From: Gracilaria gracilis
Lineage: Eukaryota > Rhodophyta > Florideophyceae > Gracilariales > Gracilariaceae
Direction: 5' to 3'
Length of the DNA stretch: 64,000 bases
NCBI GenBank assembly: GCA_030374805.1
Contig: JARGSG010000047.1
Span: 1 to 64,000, forward strand
Shown: positions 33,013 to 45,618 of the stretch, one piece after another
How positions within the stretch are numbered: position 1 is the first letter of the stretch
Layout of the letters: each line of letters starts with the position of its first letter
Made by a program: the position numbers and the translations under genes
The notes under the pieces: model-generated
Told to the model about the DNA's origin: nothing
Database searches by the model: none
What the model saw: only the letters and a program-made list of their open reading frames with translations

Positions 33013-36001
33013 TTACAACTGTGCTTCTTCCAATACATCTAGTATTTCGGTCGCCTCCTGTCTCTCTCCAGGTGACCAATCTTCCATTCCGAGTAGTACC
33101 TTCAGTCTTCCGTACTTCCAGTACTCGTGCCCAAGTACATCACGTGCCTCCATTGGGTTCGCTGGGAACTCATTGAAGTACCATCGGATACCCATCATTC
33201 GGTGCGAAACTTTGCGCAACCGAAGAACGGGTGGGTATTTTCCATTCGCAGCACACGGGATTTTGCGAACGCGTCTTGCCGAGGCAAGTTTCCACTCCGC
33301 ATCCCGTATTCTTCCTATTCCTTTTGTACACACATTATCAATTTCAGCTCGTAGTGCTGAAATTGAAGGATGTGCATTATACAGCGACAGCTGCCGACAT
33401 GCCCGGTTCACCTTCAACTGTCGCGATCTGTGTTCCAATTCAAGGTTCAATGCCGTCTCACGACACGATTGATAATGCCGTAGACGTTTGGAGGCGAGCA
33501 CAATTCGTCGCAGAGCCGCAGACTCTAAACGACAAAGTGCACGCATCATTGGCACCCGATATGTTCCAAACCGAGATGCCATTTTTCCAAGAATCAGTTT
33601 GAAGAACGTTGCTTCAAGCTTCACTATCGCCATTTCCAAATGAGGCGTGAGCGGTACAAGATGCAACGCATATTCGTAAATCGACCTCACGAATGCGCGG
33701 TACAAACTCACACAGCTGCGCGTATCAAATCCATTCCGGTGCAGACCAGCACCGGCTAGGCTTCCCAATCGACGTTGAGCATTTTGTACGCGTTCCATGT
33801 GCTTGTCGGTTGTTACTCCATTGGTGTTTAGAGACACCCCCAGATATACTGCACTACGTACCACGCTCAGCTTATCACCAGCAAGTGTGAATATTGCAGA
33901 GTGATTTTGGTCTGCAGGCAGTTGCAGTACTATCGACTTGCCGTTTGCAGTGTTCCACGGCATTTGCATTTCTTTGCCCCAACTACTGCATATGTCTAGC
34001 AGTAGTTGCAGCCCGCTATCAGTCTTCGCCATCAGAATCACATCGTCGGCAAATGCACTTGCACCTCGATCCGACACATGATATGGCACCTCCTGCACTC
34101 GATATAGCATGGAATCAATATACATGTTGAACAATGTACAGCTGAATGGGTCACCTTGAGGCACTCCAAGAGTCATTTGTACTTGTTCATCTTTCCAATT
34201 TCCATTTATGAAAGCGTTGACTGGTTGCAGCAGCAAAGTAGTCATTGCCGCATGCTTCGGTTATAGCCTGGATGCGCACACTTGCGACAATAGTTTTCGG
34301 TTAACTTTGTCGTACGCCTTCGTTAGATCCAGTACTGCCACACGCGAGTGGCCGTTTGTGATGATGTTACTCACCTCCACAATCGACTGTTCTGTTCCAT
34401 TGTACTTTGAGAACCCATACTGGTACTCATGAAACTCGATATAGTTCATCACGATCGAGTTTAATGCAGCCGAAATTGCTTTGCGCAAGTGCGACAGAAT
34501 AGAGATCGGTCGGTAGTTGGATGGTACCGAGATGTCGCCTTTCTTGTATATGGGCGATATACGTGTCTGCCGCAACGTTGATGGTAGATATGCCAACTTG
34601 CCACACGCTCGCCACAGCTTGAGAAGCGTGGAAGCGCACAAAGTTGGACTCACCTGTAGCATTTCCGATGCCACGTTATCGCGCCCAATCGATCTTCCCC
34701 TTCTTTGCATCCTTGATCGATTTTTCCAATGCAATCCGGAACGAGTTCGGAACATCAAATGTGACTGCTTTCACCCCACATTCGGGTGGCTGGTACTCGG
34801 CAATAAACTCAGCGTACTCCTGTGGGTCTAATGGATTTCCACGTTCCAGTGCCCGTGCGCTATGCTGAGATCGTAATTTCATCACCGAGTTGATTCGATT
34901 CACTGTTTGAGATGCTGTTTCGTCCTCGGCGGGTATCAAGAAATTCGTCCAACAGTTGTCTCTTCTTTGCTCGACAACCGACGTTTAATGAATCGGTCAA
35001 TCACCTTGTACACATTCCACATTTGAATGTTGCTACTTCGTTTCCACCGTTTGTAATATGTAAGTTCGCACACGACTCAACTGGTCAAGACTAGAATCCC
35101 AGAAGAAGCGATAGCGGTCAGGACGCATTGATACGGAAGTGATCCAGGGGCTACTGATTGTGTCCACGAGTTGGCAACATGCATCCTCCAGATCCCTCTT
35201 CTGAGGTTGCGTGGTCAAAACGAGAAGCCACATTAGGCAAATTGGCTTCGTAATATGTCTGAGCGTCTTCGATTCTGTCCACGCATTTGAGTTGCGCCCT
35301 CGAAATCTTCGGTTTTCGAGGTGAGAATTGAGTTGTCATCCAGTCAATGTCGGCAACAACCATGTTGTGATCCGAGACTGCATCCCACGATCCACTGGTT
35401 GTTGCCACATTTCGAACAGACACTCGCTTCGAGATGAAGAAATCCACTACACTCGAACCATTTTGGGTGCGAAACGTTGGCGTCAACTCGGATGGAGCCC
35501 TCAGCAAGAGGTCCCATTTGCGGATCCACGCTCGGAGGCGGCGACCATGCCTGTTGGTTCGTTGATCCCAGTCGTCATGGCGGGCATTCCAATCCCCAGC
35601 CAGTAACGTCGGACCCCGGATCAAAGACTTCAATCGCTCCAGGAATCCCTTTATGTCCTCATCTGAAGCGCTCGGACTAAGATATACTCCTATCACATTG
35701 AGATCTGGGCGAACTCTCAGTGCCAGGATTTGGTATGCTGCGGTGCCGTACTTGCCCACGACCTTCGTACAGAAGCGCTGATGATGGAAAAATCGTGATC
35801 CCACCCTCTCGGCGCACGACTCCTATACTCCGCTTCCAGCGCCACACTCACATGTGGCAATGCCAACGACACCTCATCGGAGGGACGTTGCCATGTTTCC
35901 ACAACGCACAGAAAGTCTAAACCTAGTACTTTCCATGCACGGTGGACTTCGGCCTCGCTATGTGCGAGACCTCTCACGTTGAAAGTACCAACCCGGATCA
36001 C
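33013..36001 (-). pseudogene. LINE ORF2 copy D, multiple single-base frameshifts
   Basis: All domains are present: GTFNVRGL, ETW, GDWNARH, SDHNMV, KAYD, GVPQGDPFSC, FADD. The frame is cut into about six pieces (36001-35717, 35804-35151, 35233-35033, 34939-34676, 34758-34261, 34245-33013). Compared with copy C there are extra single bases near 35195 (CCC for CC), 34978 (CCG for CG), 34932 (GGG for GG), 34698 (CCCC for CCC) and 35063, and a nonsense change near 34262. Most indels are homopolymer extensions. Confidence 0.88.
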
Positions 36002-36780
36002 AACGCCTCACCATTCTGGTGACCGTTATGTGGAATTGGACCGGTTTGCGTCGTAGTCGACGGCACATTAATGCTCACAGAGAACACATTTCGTACCAAT
36101 CTGTTCGGACGACGCATTTCGTGGTCATAAGTGGGAGCACCATCGTGGTCCCAATCCAATGACAGACTCTCATTTGGAGTCTGAAGCGGTTCCAGTGGGC
36201 TCGTTTGGGCCGCTTCCATAGTGATATCTTTCGGATCGGCGGTCACTGCTCCTGTACTTGCAGTGATTGCAGTGGTGTGGGTGTGCCAATTCTGGGAGTT
36301 GTGGCACGTTATTTTCCGTGTTATGAGCATCATTGTTTGCCCCAGACACCGAAACGACACTTTGTCGAGTGTCGGTGGACAACTCCGACGACTGCGATTG
36401 TTGTTCAGTTTCGATGATGTGGGATATCTGCTCAGTGTTCTGCTCGTCTTCTGGTGCATTGGGCTCTTCAGAGTCAGTTGAAATGCTCATAGGCTGTGGA
36501 CATTCTGTTGCTCCTGCTTCCTCTGAAACAAAGTGGACATTCGTCTGATGCCCAGTATTGCCGTCTATCGTCCGATTAGTGCGCTGAACCATCGCTGGAA
36601 CCCTTCTTTCAACGATGGATGCGGTTGACTCTTCGGCGAAACGTACATGAGTTCTCATTTTCGTATGGGCATCGATCGCCGCTACTGTTGTTTGGGAGTC
36701 CTCTGCGAACCTAATATGTGTACGCAATGGTGCAAGGCGGTCGATCGGGTGGGCAGCTCTGGTATAAGTCCCCTTAGGTA
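35998..36780 (-). pseudogene. LINE ORF1 copy D, C-terminal part only
   Basis: Covers the acidic, low-complexity C-terminal region with the R-T-H-[IV]-R-F-A-E repeats. It has a one-base shift near 36280 (GTGTGGGTGTG against GTGTGGTGTG). The apparent start upstream of 36780 belongs to LTR sequence. It ends in the same stop that overlaps ORF2. Confidence 0.8.
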
Positions 36781-36821
36781 CCAACCTGAGGGACTGACAG
36801 GCACTCGACCATGTCCCAACA

Positions 36822-39800
36822 TCAACACTCCTCCTCGAGTCCCTGTGCAAGTCCAATTCGTTTCATAATTGCAAATATTCTTGCAGGGCTCAGCGGTTTG
36901 GTTAAGATATCAGCATCGTTTAGCTCACTAGGAACATAGTCCACTGCAATGACATTGTCCTTCACCATATGTCTGATGAAATGAAGCTTCACGTCAATAT
37001 GTTTGGCACGTCCAGAAGGGCATCGCTCACCAGCAGCCCAATCAATGGCACATTGATTGTCCGAGCGAATGGGGATCTTCTCGTTCACATCAAACCCGCT
37101 CTCCCGAAGCACTCGCGATATCCAGATAACCTCTTGAGCAGCCATGGTCAACGCGTAGTACTCCGCTTCTCCAGTGGAGAGCGCAATCGATGCTTGCTTT
37201 CTTGCACCGAAGAAGCAAGTGGCCGATCCCAGTTTGATCACATATCCGGACATCGACTTACGATCAGTAGTGTCACCAGCATAGTCTGAGTCCACAAAGC
37301 CGTTCAAGTTCAGAGATCCAGCTCGGTAGAGCAACCCATGGCCACACGTCCCACGCAAGTACCGTAGTACTCGCTTTGCAGCTCTGTGACAGTATGCTGT
37401 GGGAGCGTTCTGGAATCGTGCAAGGATAAGGACTGGAGCAAGAATATCAAGTCTCGTGCGCAATGCCAAGTACAACAAGGACCCAATCATCTGCTGATAT
37501 AGTTGCACATCCTTGGCAGTCTTGTCCTCCTCCGCTGCTAGTGATGAGAAAAACGACTCCACCATTGGACTGGGAGCTGGCTTGGCGTTGTGCAGTCCAA
37601 ATCGGCGTAGCACTCCCTCGATGTAAAGGGGCTGTCCAAGCTTGAGGCCCGTAAGTTGACCCTCAGAATCCGCTGCCCAAGTCAACTCAACGCCAAGGTA
37701 GAAGCTCACTCGATCTTGAACTCGAAGTTCGTACAATCCTTTGAGCTCCTCCAAGAGTGACGAACGTTGCGCAGCAGTTGGTGCGAAAACCAGGAGGTCA
37801 TCAACGTAAACAAGGATGTATACGTACGCGTTGTGCCCAATGCGGCGCCTTAACACACACGGAGCACTAGGGAGTTCTTCAAATCCTAAGTCCTTGAGAT
37901 CTTGACTGAACTTTGTATGCCAAGCCAGGTGAGCCTGCTTAAGTCCGTACATGGCTTTCACCAACTTGTAACAGCATGGCTTCAGCCAAGGCACACCACG
38001 TGGAGACGTGACCCTAACGTCCTCCTTCAGCTCGCCATTCAAGAAGGCAGTCTTCACGTCCACTTGTGCAACAAACATCTGGAGGCACAAGGTAAGGTAC
38101 AGGAACATACGAACCAGGTTGAAAGACACAACTGGTGCATAAGTCTCCATGTAGTCCTGACCAAAAGTCTGGTGATTTCCACCAGCAACAACACGAGCCT
38201 TGAAGCGCTCAACCGACCCATCTGCATTCCGCTTCACTTTCAGGACGATATGGGTTGGCAGAGGTTGCGATGCGGGAGAATGATCGGGTACCCATGTACC
38301 CTTGCTCTCAAGAGAGGCCAGTTCTTCTTCGATCGCAGTCTCCCATAAGCTTTTCTCCAATGGAGACGCAGACATGGCTTCCTTCAAAGTCGGTTCATCA
38401 CTTGTAGTCACTTCAACTGTTTGCGATGTGGCAGCGCCAGCCATGTTCCACCACCGTGTAGGTGCGCGGCGTGTTCGTCGTGGATACCGGGGCTCAGGTT
38501 GTGAGCCAGTTGGCTCATTAGGCTCCTCCGTGGTGGATTCATCCTGGTTGTCATCCTCACCTTCACTACCGGTGAGTTCATTATTATCGACATCATCAGC
38601 TTCACCCGTTCTGTCAGTGTGCAATTCAGGTGCATGACTTTCCTGCAGTTCAGAACCAACATCATCGTCGACCACTTCGTCAATGCAAATCTCACCGGAG
38701 TGCTCGCTGTCACTCTTGCATTCCGAGTTGCAACTGAAGTCTTCATCAGAAGCGATCTCATCATCCATGTAGCCCGTCAGATAGGACGCACCAGGGAAGG
38801 ATGACTCATCAAACGTCACATGTCGAGACTTGATAATACGTGGTATCTCATCTTCATCTGTTACTAGAACATTGTAGACACCATGCTCAAGAGTCTGCAA
38901 GTACACCCCTTCAATTGCACGAGACCCGAACTTGGTGTCCGGGTTCATCTTTAGTACGTACGCCGCACACCCAAACACTCGAACATTCTTCAAAGAAGGT
39001 GTGGAATCAGTTACAAGAAAGTACGGAGTGGATCCAGTGGTAGAGTGGGGAACTCTGTTGCGCACATATATAACGTGCTTCAACGCATACGGCCATAAAC
39101 ATTCTGGCAGATTGGCCTGCAGCAACAACGCTCGAGCAGCTTCCTCCATTGTGCGATTAATGCGCTCTGCTATTGCATTGTGCTCAGGGGTGTACGGAGG
39201 TGAAAACGAGGTTCCTTGGAGACCGTTTGCAGAGTTCTCCTGCAGAGCAATGTACTCTTCCGCATTATCTGAGTGCACTTTGGCAATTTGAGCTCCTCCA
39301 AGCTGCTGGAGCTTCTGTGCTACAGCCGCATATACTTCTGCAAGCTCACTTCGGTGTACCATAAACCCTATTAATGCATACCTAGAGTGTTCATCAATGA
39401 ATGCTGTCGCGTATTGGAAGTGATCTGGAAATGACGGGAGCAAGGGCCCTAGGATATCAGAGTGCACAATGTCTCCGACACCAGTGGCACGATCAAACTT
39501 GCCTAGGAACGGAAGTTTGTGGGCCTTTCCAAGTCGGCATGGGCGACAGACCTCCTCCATTTGAGCCAGCTTCGGCACTCCATTGGCATACTTGTGCACA
39601 ACCTGCAAGTCTCTTGGGTTGATATGCGCAAGTCTTCGATGCCATAGTTGAGCCAAGTCATTGTCGCGTGCAGAAAGGGCATGCCTAGAGTTAACTTTCG
39701 TGAGTGGATCAGGCAGAGTGTACAAACCTGACCGTTTATCTCTTTGACCGCATCCAATAACAAACCCATCAACATGCGTGAGACGCACATCGCGAGCACG

Positions 39801-41918
39801 GAAGAAAGACTCGATGCCCTTATCAGCCATACGTCCCACAGACACCAAGTTATATTCGAGATCAGGAACCAAGAGTGCATCTGTGAGACGCAAGTTCGCA
39901 TTCTCGAACGGTAGTATGACATCACCTCGTTGTGTAGCAGTCACAGTAGACTTATCAGCCAGCAATATGGTTCGTTCGTTAACTTCATGCAACGAACTGG
40001 GGACAAATACAGACTTGGAGAAAAAGAAGTGCGATGTTGCACCACTGTCTGCATATGTGTCCATAACCCTCTCTGCTGGTGGGAGTACGGTAGACTTCTC
40101 CACGGACATTCCTGTGATTTCAATCTTTGAGGACTTTCCGGACGACCTTGTCGATGGCTTGGAACTTCCGGGTTTATCCTTAGACCTCACCTTCAACTTG
40201 TCAAGAATGCTCTTGGGCAAGTGATTGTCAGGGTTGTCAGGGTTCATGTGACATCGATCAACAGTGTGTCCATCACGATCACAGAAGGTACAATGGTAAC
40301 CATTGCTGGTAGCGGCAGCATACGCACGCCCCGAAGACTCGTGTTGGGTGTGACCATCTGAGTTGTCACCGTCCTTGTGGTCCAGACTGACAGGGCCGGA
40401 AGAGGATTTGAAGCTTCCAGAGCCTTTGGTCTTGCCTTTCTTGCTCTTGTACCGCTCACGCCTCATTTGGAAATGGCGATAGTGAAGCTTGAAGCAACGT
40501 TCTTCAAACTGATTCTTGGAAAAATGGCATCTCGGTTTGGAACATATCGGGTGCCAATGATGCGTGCACTTTGTCGTTTAGAGTCTGCGGCTCTGCGACG
40601 AATTGTGCTCGCCTCCAAACGTCTACGGCATTATCAATCGTGTCGTGAGACGGCATTGAACCTTGAATTGGAACACAGATCGCGACAGTTGAAGGTGAAC
40701 CGGGCATGTCGGCAGCTGTCGCTGTATAATGCACATCCTTCAATTTCAGCACTACGAGCTGAAATTGATAATGTGTGTACAAAAGGAATAGGAAGAATAC
40801 GGGATGCGGAGTGGAAACTTGCCTCGGCAAGACGCGTTCGCAAAATCCCGTGTGCTGCGAATGGAAAATACCCACCCGTTCTTCGGTTGCGCAAAGTTTC
40901 GCACCGAATGATGGGTATCCGATGGTACTTCAATGAGTTCCCAGCGAACCCAATGGAGGCACGTGATGTACTTGGGCACGAGCACTGGAAGTACGGAAGA
41001 CTGAAGGTACTACTCGGAATGGAAGATTGGTCACCTGGAGAGAGACAGGAGGCGACCGAAATACTAGATGTATTGGAAGAAGCACAGTTGTAAATCTGTG
41101 CTATAAGTAGTAAGAATGATTGCGTTGGTTCGTAATTGACCAAGTTAGTTTACACCTTGACAGTGTTACCCTGCTGCTCTTCATGGGACATTGGGAACAC
41201 TATAAATAAAAAGCAATTGATTGAAAAAGCCTTTCTTGCGAGTGCGAGTGCGACCAGAACTTCCCGAAACCATCTGTCGTGCATTATACTCGTCAATTAG
41301 AGTTGTTGCAACATAGTCCCAAGTAAGATCAGATATGTCCTTGGTGCGAAGTGCGGCTGCCGTGGACTCCAATGAGCAGCTGGGGTCAATAGAGGCAAGT
41401 AGCATCGGGGCCTTGTGAGATTCCGGAATAGCAGCGTCCTTGCCCATGCGATCCAACTGCGAGAACAGGGCAGTGAACTGGTCCACATATTCTGACATGT
41501 TCTGACCACTGTACGACATACGGAATAGTTGCGTTTGTACGGCGATCCGAGAGGACTGTGCGATTGGAGGCGGTAGCGTGCATCAAGCAGTTCAAGCATG
41601 CGTCCCGGGATCATCATCAACATCCATTACAACTCGTAGACGAGAATCACCAAGTGCACAAATAATGATAGCACATGCTTTCTCCCGTTTCGCCATGATA
41701 CGAGAGCTGCTTTGAGAGCTACTTGGAGCCGTATCTTGGGTAGTAGCAGCTGTTGAGGATTGCTCTGAACTCGATACCACAACGTTCCAGACACCTTTGA
41801 TTCGGCATGCGGCACGAAGGCGATGGCGCCAAAGGGTATAATCTTCCCCACGCTTACCATGAAAGCGTGGGATCTTGACACCAGAGTTGGTTTCAGACTC
41901 AACTTCTGAGTCCGACAT
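36822..41918 (-). pseudogene. el1' gag-pol polyprotein, interrupted by LINE E
   Basis: ATG 41918 (MSDSEVESETNSG). From 40433 to the stop at 36822 the frame is open without interruption: CCHC knuckle, protease DTYADSGATSHFF, integrase HSDILGP / HSDNAEEY / NAIAERINRT, RT QVDVKTAFLNG and YVDDLLVF, RNase H GFVDSDYAGD, DNQCAIDWAAGE and DILTKPL. Gag is broken twice: LINE E is inserted at 40445-41228 in a Lys-rich stretch before the knuckle, and there are extra C residues near 41605, 41569 and 41554 compared with el1. The stop TGA is inside the 3' LTR. A long frame that seems to start at 40466 is a chimera with LINE E and not a real start. Confidence 0.93.
40445..41228 (+). mobile_element. LINE copy E, 3' fragment (784 bp) inserted in el1' gag
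   Basis: Carries the last 213 codons of ORF2 (from LVPLTPHLEMAI to the stop at 41091-41093), the 3' UTR and a very short A tail of five. 11-bp target duplication GCCTTTCTTGC at 40434-40444 and 41229-41239. Its orientation is opposite to that of el1'. Confidence 0.95.
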
Positions 41919-42920
41919 GTTCCAAAACAGAGTTATCAACCTCCAGTACAATGGATTTCACAAGTAGAAGAGAAATGAAGGAATGAGAGAAGCCGCGTGA
42001 GGGAAACAATTCTTCCTTCACAAAAAAGGGTAGGGCTGGAGTGGAGTAAGGACTCAACACTAAACAGCGAGGACGCCAGCGGAGAATCTGTAACGAAGTC
42101 TGCAAAGCTCGTCTGGACGCGTCCAGTACGCGATCACAAGCGGAGTGGAACTCGACGCTTGGAGTATACTCACGGGTGAGAGACAACCAACCCGGAACAG
42201 AAAGGGCAGAGTGAAGGATGCAATGCCGCTTCCCCAAAAGCAAGTAAAGGAGGAGCTGGAGTGGATTCAAGTTCAACACTCAACAGCGAGGACGCCAGCG
42301 GAGACTATGGGGGTAGTCTGCAACGCTCGTCGGGACGCGTCCCGTACGCGATCACAGGCGGAGTTCGGAGACTCGACGCCTGGAGCAAGCTCACGGGTGA
42401 GGTACAACTCGAACCCGGAATGATGATGAAACTTCTTAGGCGGGCGCACTGACAGGAGAAACTACCTCCGCTACCCTGTGGGTCCGAACCCCTGGTCCCC
42501 GGTCACTCTCTCCGGGTGAGGCACGATTTGATCACCTGCCAAGCTCTGCGTACTTCAGAGCGAGGCGCTGTTAGTCCCTACGAGACGTCCCAAGGAGGGT
42601 ACTTGTCGAGATACACGTTCCCCAGTTGAACCCTTGCTGGTCTCTTACGAGAAAGTAGCTCGGTCTTTCGGCGCAGTACGGTCGCTCCTACGCTTCCAAG
42701 CCCGTTTCATCGACCTCCGTACTCCACGGACGCAGAGCAGGATTTGCTGTCTCCCTTGTCTCGAGCCGGCGGGTTACTAACAAACGCGATATGTGTTCAC
42801 CATTTGCCAGAGAGAAAACAGCGGGGTACTCTAACGCAGATAGGAAAACTTCCAAAGAAAAGTAGTAAGTAAGAAATGAGCGCGACGTCTGCAAGTTGTC
42901 GACGCTCTGGGCCCATAACC
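41919..42920 (-). other. el1' leader and primer-binding site
   Basis: Primer site GGTTATGGGCCCAGAGC (minus strand) at 42904-42920. Structured domain at about 42447-42516, with CCCGG 42498-42502 and CCGGG 42512-42516. Two palindromes: CGGGACGCGTCCCG (42331-42344) and CTGGACGCGTCCAG (42113-42126). It has the same layout as the el1 leader. Confidence 0.8.
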
Positions 42921-43634
42921 TAACGATACGCACGCAGGTAGGGTAGAAAGGAAAGTAAGTAGAGATGGATATTGAAGAAAGAGAAAGTAAAACAAGTGAA
43001 GGTTGACGGCCTTGGGTCGACCCGTTTACTCGAGGGTCGTCGATCGCAACCTACAAATACCCTAGTGCGCGCTTCACCGTCGTCGCAGCAAGCGACGACG
43101 GCGGTCGTTACAAGTTGCACGTGTGTGCAGTTGTACACGGAAAGCGCGCGCAAACTAGAGTACAACAATTTCAAATAACTAAATCAATCAACTCTACAAA
43201 TCCATTGCCAGTCCTTTGATTCAGAACCAGATCTAAAAAATCATCAATTTGCATGGCGGCACTACAACCGCCTTGCGCAGCCCAGAATCGCATATTGCAT
43301 GCAAAACCGCCCATTCCAGCCTAGAAACGCACATCCTCGCTATCTGCATAGTTAGTCTACTACTCTAAGCCTCGTCCAATCACAGAGCTCCACTTGGCCC
43401 ATGCCACCATAACTCTCCATACAATTCATGGCACTTGTAGACACCACGTTGCACAAGGACATTTGCAGTAGCCAATCATATTGCCGTTTCACGTTGGCGT
43501 TGAGCAGAGGCGCATATGCGCTTTTGCGAAGAGGGTGCCCAAAAGTGCCCATCGTCCCCTGCAACTTTGCTTCCAAGTAGTCCGAGACCAACCTGAGGGA
43601 CTGACAGGCACTCGACCATGTCCCAACATCAACA
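42921..43634 (-). repeat. el1' 5' LTR
   Basis: 714 bp, TGTTGATG at 43634 on the minus strand to CGTTA at 42921. Uninterrupted, and nearly identical to the el1 LTRs. Confidence 0.95.
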
Positions 43635-45618
43635 AGTCATCCTTCCCTGGTGCGTCCTATCTGACGGGGTACATGGATGATGAGATCGCTTCTGATGAAG
43701 ACTTCAGTTGCAACTCGGAATGCAAGAGTGACAGCGAGCACTCCGGTGAGATTTGCATGGACGAAGTGGTCGACGATGATGTTGGTTCTGAACTGCAGGA
43801 AAGTCATGCACCTGAATTGCACACTGACAGAACGGGTGAAGCTGATGATGTCGATAATAATGAACTCACCGGTAGTGAAGGTGAGGATGACAACCAGGAT
43901 GAATCCACCACGGAGGAGCCTAATGAGCCAACTGGCTCACAACCTGAGTCCCGGTACCCGCGACGAACACGCCGCGCACCTACACGGTGGTGGAACATGG
44001 CTGGCGCTGCCACATCGCAAACAGTTGAAGTGACTACAAGTGATGAACCGACTTTGAAGGAAGCCATGTCTGCGTCTCCATTAGAGAAAAGCTTATGGGA
44101 GACTGCGATCGAAGAAGAACTGGCCTCTTTTGAGAGCAAGGGTACATGGGTACCCGATCATTCTCCCGCATCGCAACCTCTGCCAACCCATATCGTCCTG
44201 AAAGTGAAGCGGAATGCAGATGGGTCGGTTGAGCGCTTCAAGGCTCGTGTTGTTGCTGGTGGAAATCACCAGACTTTTGGTCAGGACTACATGGAGACTT
44301 ATGCACCAGTTGTGTCTTTCAACCTGGTTCGTATGTTCCTGTACCTTACCTTGTGCCTCCAGATGTTTGTTGCACAAGTGGACGTGAAGACTGCCTTCTT
44401 GAATGGCGAGCTGAAGGAGGACGTTAGGGTCACGTCTCCACGTGGTGTGCCTTGGCTGAAGCCATGCTGTTACAAGTTGGTGAAAGCCATGTACGGACTT
44501 AAGCAGGCTCACCTGGCTTGGCATACAAAGTTCAGTCAAGATCTCAAGGACTTAGGATTTGAAGAACTCCCTAGTGCTCCGTGTGTGTTTAGGCGCCGCA
44601 TTGGGCACAACGCGTACGTATACATCCTTGTTTACGTTGATGACCTCCTGGTTTTCGCACCAACTGCTGCGCAACGTTCGTCACTCTTGGAGGAGCTCAA
44701 AGGATTGTACGAACTTCGAGTTCAAGATCGAGTGAGCTTCTACCTTGGCGTTGAGTTGACTTGGGCAGCGGATTCTGAGGGTCAACTTACGGGCCTCAAG
44801 CTTGGACAGCCCCTTTACATCGAGGGAGTGCTACGCCGATTTGGACTGCACAACGCCAAGCCAGCTCCCAGTCCAATGGTGGAGTCGTTTTTCTCATCAC
44901 TAGCAGCGGAGGAGGACAAGACTGCCAAGGATGTGCAACTATATCAGCAGATGATTGGGTCCTTGTTGTACTTGGCATTGCGCACGAGACTTGATATTCT
45001 TGCTCCAGTCCTTATCCTTGCACGATTCCAGAACGCTCCCACAGCATACTGTCACAGAGCTGCAAAGCGAGTACTACGGTACTTGCGTGGGACGTGTGGC
45101 CATGGGTTGCACTACCGAGCTGGATCTCTGAACTTGAACGGCTTTGTGGACTCAGACTATGCTGGTGACACTACTGATCGTAAGTCAATGTCCGGATATG
45201 TGATCAAACTGGGATCGGCCACTTGCTTCTTCGGTGCAAGAAAGCAAGCATCGATTGCGCTCTCCACTGGAGAAGCGGAGTACTACGCGTTGACCATGGC
45301 TGCTCAAGAGGTTATCTGGATATCGCGAGTGCTTCGGGAGAGCGGGTTTGATGTGAACGAGAAGGCCCCCATTCGCTCGGACAATCAATGTGCCATTGAT
45401 TGGGCTGCTGGTGAGCGATGCCCTTCTGGACGTGCCAAACATATTGACGTGAAGCTTCATTTCATCAGACATATGGTGAAGGACAATGTCATTGCTGTGG
45501 ACTATGTTCCTAGTGAGCTAAACGATGCTGATATCTTAACCAAACCGCTGAGCCCTGCAAAAATATTGCAATTATGAAACGAATTGGACTTGCACAGGGA
45601 CTCGAGGAGGAGTGTTGA
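43635..45618 (+). pseudogene. el1 pol, C-terminal part: reverse transcriptase and RNase H
   Basis: Resumes the frame left at 32194 (SSFPGASYLTGYMDDE). An acidic linker is followed by RT (YMETYAPVVSF, QVDVKTAFLNGEL, YVDDLLVF) and RNase H (FVDSDYAGD, STGEAEYYALT, DNQCAIDWAAGE, DILTKPL). Near 45567 one T is missing from a TTT run relative to el1' (KILQL-stop instead of RIFAIMKRIG), so the last about 15 residues are lost; without it the stop would be TGA 45616-45618 inside the 3' LTR. An apparent start at 43481 lies in antisense LTR of el1' and is not real. RT and RNase H catalytic motifs are complete. Confidence 0.92.
45597..45612 (+). promoter_or_regulatory. el1 polypurine tract
   Basis: GGGACTCGAGGAGGAG ends exactly at the LTR start TGTTGATG. 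It also codes for the end of the polyprotein. el1' and el2 have the same tract (GAGGAGGAG) at their 3' LTRs. Confidence 0.8.

Larger units (their letters stand above)
32868..36780 (-). mobile_element. LINE copy D, 5'-truncated, in the el1' 3' LTR
   Basis: On the plus strand it begins with a run of T (poly(A) of the minus-strand copy), followed by the 3' UTR, ORF2 and the last part of ORF1. It breaks off within ORF1 at the position equivalent to about 5710 of copy B. Flanking ACCAACC(T) at 32861-32868 and 36780-36787 is the likely 7-8 bp duplication. Its exact length is unclear because the LINE itself ends in ACCA there. Confidence 0.92.
32195..36827 (-). repeat. el1' 3' LTR, interrupted by LINE D
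   Basis: LTR sequence is 32195-32866 and about 36780-36827. On the minus strand it starts TGTTGATG at 36827 and ends CGTTA at 32195. The pol stop (TGA, 36822-36824) lies within its first six bases. Confidence 0.92.
32195..43634 (-). mobile_element. el1': sister copy of el1 inserted into el1 in opposite orientation
   Basis: 714-bp 5' LTR at 42921-43634; 3' LTR at 32195-36827, split by LINE D. 5-bp duplication AGTCA at 32190-32194 and 43635-43639 in the pol gene of el1. LTR, leader and protein are nearly identical to el1. LINE E sits in its gag. Confidence 0.95.

Noticed and set aside
36822-40466. A 1214-codon protein starting at 40466
   Set aside because: Its first codons are antisense LINE E sequence. 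The real gag start of el1' is at 41918 and LINE E interrupts it.
43481-45577. A 698-codon protein starting at 43481
   Set aside because: The first 50 codons are LTR of el1' read on the wrong strand. The coding sequence is the second half of el1 pol from 43635.
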